Positions 5,969 to 11,129 of a DNA stretch of 11,129 nucleotides are shown piece by piece (the stretch's first letter is position 1; every line of letters starts with the position of its first letter). Origin of the DNA: Kiritimatiellota bacterium (GTDB taxonomy: Bacteria > Verrucomicrobiota > Kiritimatiellia > RFP12 > UBA1067); the NCBI GenBank assembly GCA_009777165.1, contig WRML01000040.1, forward strand, positions 1-11,129. Reading direction: 5' to 3'. A program made the translations under genes and the position numbers. Under the pieces are notes generated by a model that searched no databases, was not told the origin of the DNA, and saw nothing but the letters and a program-made list of their open reading frames with translations.

Positions 5969-7071
5969 TACACCAGTTTCAATAATTGGTTGCTCCATTC
6001 GTCCAGAAAATCTTGGGGGTATTCACTTAATTCCCCGCGTTCATCCATCCGTATTTGCGTGATGCGGGAGTGTTGCTCCGCCTCCGTCGTTTCTTTGTCG
6101 AAGTACATCACGTTGACCTTGGACTTGTCAATGGCGCGTTCTTTGACCGCGACCCGGATCCCGTTGAGGATATGGTCGCTGTGCGTCTCGATAAACAGTT
6201 GCGCCCCGGCATTTGCCGCCAGCGCAATGAGCCTCCCCAATGTCGCCTGACCCCGCGGGTGGATATGCGACTCGGGGTTTTCGATCACGATTGTTTTCCC
6301 CGCCTCGGCGGTCAGCAGCGCCAGCACGACGGGCAAGACATACGAAATCCCGAACCCGACGTTCTTGGGTCGGAACGGTTTTGTCTTTTGCGTGGGCAGC
6401 TCAAACTGATAATTCATAATCACGCTGTTGATCTCCGGCACATATTTTGTGCTGACGGATACCCCGGGCGAAATCTCGTGCATCCACGCGTTCAACTGAT
6501 GAATGAGTTTGTCGGAACCCGAGAACGCGGAGGCGTGCCGGAGTATTTCCGGGACGCTGTACTTATCCCCGAACAGATGCACGTAATGCGCCGCATATTC
6601 ACCCAATAAGCCCAGTTGCCGTTTGTCCGCGACAACCGTATGCGACGCTTCGTAAATGTCTTGCGGTCCGATTCGTTCCGCACTGATGTATTGGAACCGC
6701 TTCCGGTGTTCCCGGAAAACCGTCATGTCCCATGCAGGATGCCCCATTTCCGCAGCCAACTGCTCCTTGTCGGTCTGATAAGGGAATCTCCACGCGAGAG
6801 GCGTCTGCCCGTCCAACGCCAATTCAAAAACGATGGTCTCCTCTTCCGCAAACTGATACAGGGCATCTTTGCCTTGACCAATCTGTGCCAGTGTGCCGTG
6901 CAGGTCAATGACCCCCTCCTCCAGCTTGTCGCTTTGCATCAGCAGCAGCAGGACTTGGATGAACGAGCTTTTGCCCATCCCGTTCAATCCCATAAGCACG
7001 TTCAGGTTGCTGATCGCGACATCCTCCCGTTTCAAGGACTTGAAATTTTCCACTTTAATGTGATTGATCAT
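5968..7071 (-). CDS. AAA/ABC-like ATPase with C-terminal DUF3696 (367 aa)
   Basis: The start at 7071 is fixed by an ATGA overlap with the upstream stop and by GAAAGAGG five bases before it; the open frame extends further but lies inside the upstream gene. Domains: an SMC/RecF-like N-terminus (INHIKVENFKSLK), Walker A GLNGMGKS (28-35), a long insertion, the segment NVGFGISYVLPVVLALL (237-253), Walker B IVIENPESHIHPRGQ (261-275), the switch motif ETHSDH (295-300), and the C-terminal MYFDKE and GELSEYPQDFLDEW that characterise DUF3696. Family knowledge: these ATPases resemble OLD- and AbiEii-associated defence ATPases and usually work with a partner nuclease or toxin. No Toprim domain is visible. 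It is the middle gene of a three-gene operon and all catalytic motifs are present. Confidence 0.9.
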   Translation of the reverse strand: MINHIKVENFKSLKREDVAISNLNVLMGLNGMGKSSFIQVLLLLMQSDKLEEGVIDLHGTLAQIGQGKDALYQFAEEETIVFELALDGQTPLAWRFPYQTDKEQLAAEMGHPAWDMTVFREHRKRFQYISAERIGPQDIYEASHTVVADKRQLGLLGEYAAHYVHLFGDKYSVPEILRHASAFSGSDKLIHQLNAWMHEISPGVSVSTKYVPEINSVIMNYQFELPTQKTKPFRPKNVGFGISYVLPVVLALLTAEAGKTIVIENPESHIHPRGQATLGRLIALAANAGAQLFIETHSDHILNGIRVAVKERAIDKSKVNVMYFDKETTEAEQHSRITQIRMDERGELSEYPQDFLDEWSNQLLKLV

Positions 7072-8138
7072 GACAGCCTCTTTCTCAATAACTGGTCCAC
7101 TTTGGAAAAACGCTCGACAACCTTGTTCTTGTTCGCCGTTTGCGAGGTGATCGCATCCACAAAGGAAGGGTCGGTCCGCATGAGCTGGACAGCGTCGTCG
7201 AAAATCGTTTCCTTTTGGTCCTGGATCATCTGCCGTTCGGCATCCGACAATTTTGCCAATGCAACGCTCCAAACCTCAAACAGGGCTTTGTTGATCGGAT
7301 TCAGTTTCTGGTTGTTCTTGTCAAAAACTTTTCGGAACGCCCGTCTGCCGAAAATCGTTTTCGCCAAGTCCATCGCGCTGATGAAATTCCGCTTGATGAC
7401 CTCCCGCTCTTCAGGAGAGAGATGGTTCAGGCTGCTCATCGCGTTCGACATAAAGGGGTCCAGGGCAGGTCTGTAGTCATCCGGCTTGTTCAAGTAAAAG
7501 GTGATGAAGCGGGTGACATATTCCCTGTCCGCCATTCTCCTCGGCTTGATTCGCCAATCGGTGGCTTTCCCGAACGCATCGGAATTCGCCAGCTCCTTGA
7601 TAAAGTCCGCCGGGACCCCCTGATTCAGGGCATTGCGTATTTCCTGCGGATTGAGCGTGATGCCGCCTGTGTTAATCCGTTTGAAGATATTGTACTTCAC
7701 ATCAGGCGTTTCCGAGGTCATGATATACGTGATGATCTCGGCTTCCTCGATCTGCCGCTGATAGATTCTCGGCAACTCCACAAAAAGGGAATTTTCAAAC
7801 TGCTTCAGGTATTCAAGACCCGTCAGCCTCAACGTTCCGGCGACAACAAAATTATTGATTGCGCACAGCCGTTGCAGCCCGTCTATGACCTGCCATTTAT
7901 TGTCATTCACGCCATCGAAATAAAATACGGGCAACGGTATCCTGATCAGGATGGACTCGATGAGACGGCTCTGTTTCGCCGCCTCCCACAGATTCGCATT
8001 CCTCTGGAAATCAGGATGCAAATCGATTTCGCCCTCCCTCAGCCGCTTAATGATATTATACAGCGCAATCGTCTTCTGGCGGATATCAATCGCCTTCGGG
8101 TCGTATGGCTTCTCAATACTGTCTAATTCCTCTTTCAT
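7068..8138 (-). CDS. DUF262 (GmrSD N-terminal-like) protein, 356 aa, without nuclease domain
   Basis: The ParB/Srx-like DUF262 fold is clear: DLHPDFQRNANLW (39-51), SRLIESILIRIPLPVFYFDG (57-76), the signature WQVIDGLQRL (82-91; the family has DGxQR), and NIFKRINTGGITLNPQEIRN (150-169). The C-terminal half is helical and ends in KVDQLLRKRLS. Family knowledge: DUF262 proteins in GmrSD, SspE and BrxU use NTP binding or hydrolysis to control a DUF1524/HNH nuclease domain. No HxxxH or HNH segment is seen here, so the nuclease, if any, must be another subunit. The start is unambiguous: an in-frame TAA sits six bases upstream. It is first in the operon and overlaps the ATPase gene by four bases. Probable defence protein by family and context. 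Confidence 0.9.
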   Translation of the reverse strand: MKEELDSIEKPYDPKAIDIRQKTIALYNIIKRLREGEIDLHPDFQRNANLWEAAKQSRLIESILIRIPLPVFYFDGVNDNKWQVIDGLQRLCAINNFVVAGTLRLTGLEYLKQFENSLFVELPRIYQRQIEEAEIITYIMTSETPDVKYNIFKRINTGGITLNPQEIRNALNQGVPADFIKELANSDAFGKATDWRIKPRRMADREYVTRFITFYLNKPDDYRPALDPFMSNAMSSLNHLSPEEREVIKRNFISAMDLAKTIFGRRAFRKVFDKNNQKLNPINKALFEVWSVALAKLSDAERQMIQDQKETIFDDAVQLMRTDPSFVDAITSQTANKNKVVERFSKVDQLLRKRLS

Positions 8139-8144
8139 TACTTA

Positions 8145-8198
8145 GGTATCATGTCACAACACGGATACCATTGTCCAGCAAATTGTCAAATCCTTGTC
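8145..8198. promoter_or_regulatory. Divergent control region: inverted repeat plus three phased TTGTC repeats
   Basis: GGTATC (8145-8150) and GATACC (8164-8169) form an inverted repeat just upstream of the DUF262 gene. TTGTC occurs at 8171, 8183 and 8194, spaced 12 and 11 bases, that is, about one helical turn apart. On the minus strand TGGACA and CATGAT with an 18-base gap could be a promoter for the DUF262 operon overlapping the inverted repeat. These are candidate operator sites; the binding protein is not known, though the adjacent Rrf2 regulator is an obvious suspect. Confidence 0.35.
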
Positions 8199-8207
8199 AT
8201 TCCGCGC

Positions 8208-8236
8208 TTGATTTCCCACGAATCATATAGGATAAT
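8208..8236 (+). promoter_or_regulatory. Sigma70-type promoter of the Rrf2 gene
   Basis: TTGATT (8208-8213), a 17-base spacer and GATAAT (8231-8236) give 4/6 and 5/6 consensus matches with ideal spacing. Initiation near 8243 leaves a very short leader containing the GAGG ribosome site (8245-8248), six bases before the ATG. A short leader is compatible with autoregulation at the promoter. Confidence 0.6.
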
Positions 8237-8254
8237 GTTGCCACGAGGTACATT

Positions 8255-8671
8255 ATGAAAATTTCGACAAAAGGCAGGTATGCGCTGAGGATGATGATTG
8301 ATGTGGCGAACCACGGCAAGGCGGGGATGGTATCGGTCAAAGACATCTCCGAGCGTCAGGGCGTGTCGGTGAAGTATCTGGAACAGATTGCGGCCACGCT
8401 GGTAAAATCGGGGCTGCTGCGGAGCGGGCGTGGCGCGAACGGTGGCTATATGCTCTCGAAGTCCCCGGATCAGTACAAGGCCGGGGATATCCTGCGCGTC
8501 ACCGAGGGTAAGCTGGCGCCCATTGCCTGCCTGGAGGCGGACGTGAACCCGTGCGAGCGGCAAGCCGCCTGTCCGACGCTGAGTTTCTGGAAGGGGTTTC
8601 ACCGGGTCATTGATCATTACGTAGATTCGGTGACCTTGCGGGATTTCGTTGTCCTTGATGACAATAGCTAG
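8255..8671 (+). CDS. Rrf2/IscR-type transcriptional regulator with Fe-S cysteine triad (138 aa)
   Basis: The start MKISTKGRYALRMM is the classic Rrf2 beginning. A winged helix-turn-helix covers about 26-65: VKDISERQGVSVKYLEQI as the helices and RSGRGANGGY as the wing. Cys92, Cys100 and Cys106 lie almost exactly where IscR has its [2Fe-2S] ligands (92, 98, 104), so a redox- or iron-sensing role is likely. Family knowledge: such regulators repress or activate Fe-S, cysteine or nitrosative-stress genes. Length is normal. It is transcribed away from the DUF262 operon across a 116-base gap, and no sulfur-metabolism gene is adjacent here. GC-rich composition matches the chromosome, not the island. 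Regulation of the neighbouring operon is possible but unproven. Confidence 0.92.
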   Translation: MKISTKGRYALRMMIDVANHGKAGMVSVKDISERQGVSVKYLEQIAATLVKSGLLRSGRGANGGYMLSKSPDQYKAGDILRVTEGKLAPIACLEADVNPCERQAACPTLSFWKGFHRVIDHYVDSVTLRDFVVLDDNS

Positions 8672-8705
8672 TCGAGCCTTAAAAAGAATTTTCCGCAAAA
8701 CGGGA

Positions 8706-8734
8706 TTGACAACAAGGCGCGCGTGTGCTTAACT
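8706..8734 (+). promoter_or_regulatory. Possible promoter upstream of the 37-codon ORF and RHS-like gene
   Basis: A consensus TTGACA (8706-8711) is followed after 17 bases by TTAACT (8729-8734), a poor -10 (3/6). Initiation near 8741 would fall inside the hairpin described next, so this promoter and that terminator are partly competing readings of the same DNA. Confidence 0.35.
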
Positions 8735-8735
8735 G

Positions 8736-8763
8736 AACACCGTTTTCTAAAAGGGTGTTTTTT
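8736..8763 (+). terminator. Probable rho-independent terminator after the Rrf2 gene
   Basis: AACACC (8736-8741) pairs with GGTGTT (8754-8759), with an inner TTTT/AAAA stem and a two-base loop, and is followed by a run of T (six T in total to 8763). It lies 65 bases after the regulator's stop codon. The stem is fairly weak, so readthrough is possible. Confidence 0.5.
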
Positions 8764-8780
8764 GAAAGGAGCAGTGCCGT

Positions 8781-8894
8781 ATGAGAACAAAGCAGCAAAC
8801 CGTTATACTGTCGTCCTCGAAACCGCCGATTCGGGCTGCCCTTGAGTCCTTTCTCCCTTGCGTCCTCCCCGGCCGCAGCCCAGTCCACCCGTAA
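8781..8894 (+). CDS. Short upstream ORF (37 aa), possible leader peptide
   Basis: GAAAGGAG (8764-8771), the best ribosome site in this region, lies nine bases before the ATG. The peptide (MRTKQQTVILSSSKPP...) is not recognised and has no clear domain or membrane segment. Its stop is ten bases before the ATG of the RHS-like gene, which has no ribosome site of its own, so translation could be coupled. Alternatively it is the old start of the RHS gene, now out of frame, or a chance frame. It is too short to judge by codon use. Confidence 0.3.
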   Translation: MRTKQQTVILSSSKPPIRAALESFLPCVLPGRSPVHP

Positions 8895-8904
8895 ACGCAC
8901 ACTT

Positions 8905-11129
8905 ATGAAAACCAACATCCGGCCCCATCCCAAACCCCGTCATCTTTCTCCCCCTGCGCCGCTGCGTCTCCGCGAGAAAAAAAACCTCACGGTGTTGTCC
9001 CAACGGTTGCCCGCGCTCGCGCTCTGCCTCCTCCTCGCCGCGCCGCCCGGGGCCCGCGCCTCAGGGGACGGGGTGCGGGTCGATCCCGACCGGGTCGAGA
9101 ACGGCTGCTGCTCGCCATGCCCCACCCCTTACACGGTTTACCTCCCGCAAACCTGCGATGACATCAAGGTCGGCGAGAACGCGGTCAGCTGTACCCTCCC
9201 CTGCCCCGAGTACGCAGACCAGGACCCGGGGGGGGCGCCCGGCGGCGGAAGCGGCGACGACGCATGCGACACCTGCATGACCTACAGGCCCGAGGCCACC
9301 GGCACCGACTGCCCCTCCTGCGCCAGCGAGGGCTGCGCCGCCCCGTCGTTAAAATCCATGCACTGGCAGGCAAGCCTGGGCAGGGACAAGCAGGGAAAGG
9401 CATCCGGGGTCATCGGCTTCCACACGGATGCCGTCCCGGACGCGTCCTTCGCCACGCCCGCACAGCTGACCCTGACGGGCGGGCGGGGCGTCGATGTCGC
9501 CCGCGACCCCGCGACCGGGGCGATCAGCCAGCTCATGGCGCTCACCTGCTTCGTGACGGTGGACCCCATCACCCCGTCGTCCTACGCCATCCGCTTCTAC
9601 GACCCGGCCTGCGCGGAGGACGAGTTCGACGCGCTCGGGCAATACGTCCTGCGCCCGGGCGTGGAACCGTACGTCACGTACACGGTCAAAAACCCGGATG
9701 ACACAGGCCAGACCTTCACCAGCCTCTCCGTCACCGAGTCGCGTAACGGGGAGGAAACGGAAGCCCTCTTCTCCTGGGAAAGCGCCGTGCCGGGCGAAAC
9801 GCTCTGGACGCTCTCCGAGGGCAACGGGCTGCGGACGACCACCCTCCTGCGCCAGGACGGCCCCGGCGGCACCTACACGAAGACATGGCAGGTGAGGGAC
9901 GCCAACGGGACACTCGCGTCCCACACGCAGAAGTCCTATCAGCCGATCGCCGGGATCGGGACGCGGCTGGTCAGCTCCACGGAAGACCCGGGCGGCGCCA
10001 ACCTCGTCACCACCTACACCTACCACACCAACGCGGCAAGCCCCAGGACGCTCGGCCAGCTCGCGCGCAGGGCAACCCCGGACGGATCCTGGGAGAAGTA
10101 CGGCTTCCTGGAGAGCTTCATGCGCTGGGACTTCAGCGGGTTGAAGGATGACCCCCAGGCCCAGCCCGTTCTGAAAGCCGTCCCCTGCTGCCTCCCCGGG
10201 TCAGTCTCCTCCCCCCACGCGGGCGACGCCGTCAAGACCGTCTTCTACGGCTACGACCCCGTCCTCCCCTACTTCACGGTGACGGAGACTCACGTCATCG
10301 TCACGGAGAATGGCCACACGACCGGGAAAACCTACCTCGAGATCAACACGATCCCCGGCCGGGACACGGGCGTCATATCCCCCCACATCCCCCGCATGGA
10401 GACGACCGTCATCTCCAACGCCTCCTCCTCCGTCACGACCTCCAGGCTCCTGCGCTCGCTCCGCCAGCCGACCATCGGAGAGATCATCCGGGAGGAGGTC
10501 ACGCTGGCAGACCCGTCCGCCGCCAACCCCGTCACCGCCTGGGCCGACCCCGCCAACCCCCGCTCCTACACCGTCTCCTCCCCCCCGGGCGGCACGCGCA
10601 CCTCGGAGAAACCCCTGCTCCGCATCCGGCCGGACAAGACCGCCACGCGCTACGAATACACTGCGGGGGCCTACGCCCCAGGCCCCCCCGGGCAGCCCGG
10701 GCTGTTCACCCCGGACCCCCTCGGCAACCACCTGAGGGTCATCCGCGAGGAAGGCGTCATCGCCGACCCCATGTCCCTGACGGACCTCCAACTTAAGGCC
10801 GTGGCCGCGACCGGGATTGAGACAGTCCCCCACAAGTCGCTCCGCACCGTCACCGTCGAGGACCCCCGCGGCAACGCCGTCCTTGAGACGACGGAAGTCT
10901 GCACCGGCCCCGGGACCTGGGAGACCATCACGTGGGTTACCACCGCGCGCGACACCCTCGGCCGCCCCACCCTCGTCCGCCGCTCCGACGGCTCCGCCAC
11001 CGAGACCGCCTGGGGCTGCTGCGGCAAAGAGTCCGAGACCTCCCCCGACGGCACCTTCACCGAGTACGTCCACGACGCGCTCAAACGCCCCGCCATGACC
11101 GTCCGCGACGGCAACGGCGGCCCCGGCCC
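8905..11129 (+). CDS. Large secreted RHS/YD-repeat-like protein, N-terminal 741 residues
   Basis: A continuous frame runs to the right edge with no stop. Layout: an unusually long polar N-terminus (1-27), a signal-peptide core (about 33-48, LPALALCLLLAAPPGA) with probable cleavage after ARA (about 52), and a cysteine-rich, Gly/Pro-rich linker (68-144) with 11 cysteines, several as CC or CxxC. A beta-rich region follows with RHS-family phrases: a segment like RFYDPACAEDEFDALGQYVL, TYTYHTNAASPRTLGQLARR, then DGSWEKYGF, and near the edge RDTLGRPTLVRRSDG and FTEYVHDALKRP. Family knowledge: RHS proteins form shell-like extracellular polypeptides, often with a variable C-terminal toxin; that end is outside the window. 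The start is uncertain: ATG 8905 has no ribosome site, and GTG 8992, in the same frame, would give a normal signal peptide. Very GC-rich, as expected for the host chromosome. Confidence 0.85.
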   Translation, partial: MKTNIRPHPKPRHLSPPAPLRLREKKNLTVLSQRLPALALCLLLAAPPGARASGDGVRVDPDRVENGCCSPCPTPYTVYLPQTCDDIKVGENAVSCTLPCPEYADQDPGGAPGGGSGDDACDTCMTYRPEATGTDCPSCASEGCAAPSLKSMHWQASLGRDKQGKASGVIGFHTDAVPDASFATPAQLTLTGGRGVDVARDPATGAISQLMALTCFVTVDPITPSSYAIRFYDPACAEDEFDALGQYVLRPGVEPYVTYTVKNPDDTGQTFTSLSVTESRNGEETEALFSWESAVPGETLWTLSEGNGLRTTTLLRQDGPGGTYTKTWQVRDANGTLASHTQKSYQPIAGIGTRLVSSTEDPGGANLVTTYTYHTNAASPRTLGQLARRATPDGSWEKYGFLESFMRWDFSGLKDDPQAQPVLKAVPCCLPGSVSSPHAGDAVKTVFYGYDPVLPYFTVTETHVIVTENGHTTGKTYLEINTIPGRDTGVISPHIPRMETTVISNASSSVTTSRLLRSLRQPTIGEIIREEVTLADPSAANPVTAWADPANPRSYTVSSPPGGTRTSEKPLLRIRPDKTATRYEYTAGAYAPGPPGQPGLFTPDPLGNHLRVIREEGVIADPMSLTDLQLKAVAATGIETVPHKSLRTVTVEDPRGNAVLETTEVCTGPGTWETITWVTTARDTLGRPTLVRRSDGSATETAWGCCGKESETSPDGTFTEYVHDALKRPAMTVRDGNGGPG
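8950..8980. repeat. GACGCAG-type dispersed repeat inside the 5' end of the RHS-like gene
   Basis: On the minus strand TCTCGCGGAGACGCAG and GGCGCAGGGGG form a decayed tandem of the GACGCAG type, which belongs to the same simple-repeat style as the CACAGAG motif at 2551-2575. It encodes the odd Pro/Arg-rich residues about 16-26 of the RHS-like protein, upstream of its signal peptide. Confidence 0.35.

Noticed and set aside
7072..7272. Longer start for the ATPase gene (extra 67 residues)
   Set aside because: The extension lies wholly inside the DUF262 gene and has no conserved features, while the ATG at 7071 has a good ribosome site and the family's normal N-terminus.
7140..8126. 328-codon plus-strand frame opposite the DUF262 gene
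   Set aside because: The minus strand encodes clear DUF262 motifs with overlapping operon junctions; the plus frame has no recognisable domain.
8803..9003. Minus-strand frame with an ETQRRRGRK stretch
   Set aside because: That phrase is a translation of a GACGCAG-type repeat; it is antisense to the RHS 5' region, with no ribosome site.
10201..11073. 290-codon minus-strand frame opposite the RHS-like gene
   Set aside because: Its product is Gly/Ala/Val/Asp-rich and low in complexity, the expected mirror of a GC-rich gene. The plus-strand frame is continuous from 8905 and has RHS-like phrases.

Overview
The window looks like chromosome of a GC-rich bacterium into which a lower-GC accessory block has been inserted. 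Both ends are clearly GC-rich: a sugar kinase gene on the left (1-1384, minus strand), and an Rrf2 regulator plus a very long secreted RHS-like gene on the right (8255-11129, plus strand). The stretch between about 1385 and 8140 has a different composition. It carries a toxin-antitoxin pair, a transposase relic, many palindromic repeats and two operons of defence-island type. The RHS-like protein (cysteine-rich N-terminus, YD-like repeats) and the CACAGAG / CACGAA / GCGGAC type intergenic repeats suggest the Planctomycetota-Verrucomicrobiota group, perhaps Kiritimatiellota or Lentisphaerota. That taxonomic guess rests on family resemblance only.

Layout. (a) 1-1384 (-): FGGY-family carbohydrate kinase, C-terminus cut by the window edge. 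(b) 1368-2251 (-): decayed REP-associated (RAYT/Y1) transposase next to an intact hicBA toxin-antitoxin operon. (c) 2252-3266: a 1 kb gene-free zone packed with at least four back-to-back palindromic or MITE-like repeats. (d) 3267-4588 (-): two genes sharing an ATGA overlap, encoding a two-helix membrane protein with a GAF-like cytoplasmic domain and a 91-residue protein of unknown function. (e) 4787-5122: a large nested inverted repeat built from five ATCCC(G/C)TA-type palindromes. (f) 5123-8138 (-): a tight three-gene operon, DUF262 protein > AAA ATPase with DUF3696 > protein of unknown function, joined by ATGA and TAATG overlaps. (g) 8139-8254: divergent regulatory region with an inverted repeat, three phased TTGTC repeats and a good sigma70-type promoter. 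(h) 8255-8671 (+): Rrf2/IscR-type regulator with three cysteines. (i) 8781-11129 (+): a 37-codon upstream ORF and the start of the RHS-like secreted protein.

How the parts may work together. The strongest candidate for an under-described system is the three-gene operon at 5123-8138. It pairs a DUF262 (ParB-like NTP-binding) protein, lacking the usual nuclease domain, with an OLD/ABC-like ATPase and a third protein I cannot assign. Such architecture is typical of anti-phage modules. The 2TM-GAF plus small-protein pair is a second candidate: a membrane-anchored ligand sensor translationally coupled to an unknown partner. HicBA and the repeat-dense DNA fit a mobile or defence-island setting. All functional statements about these modules are inferences from sequence and context.
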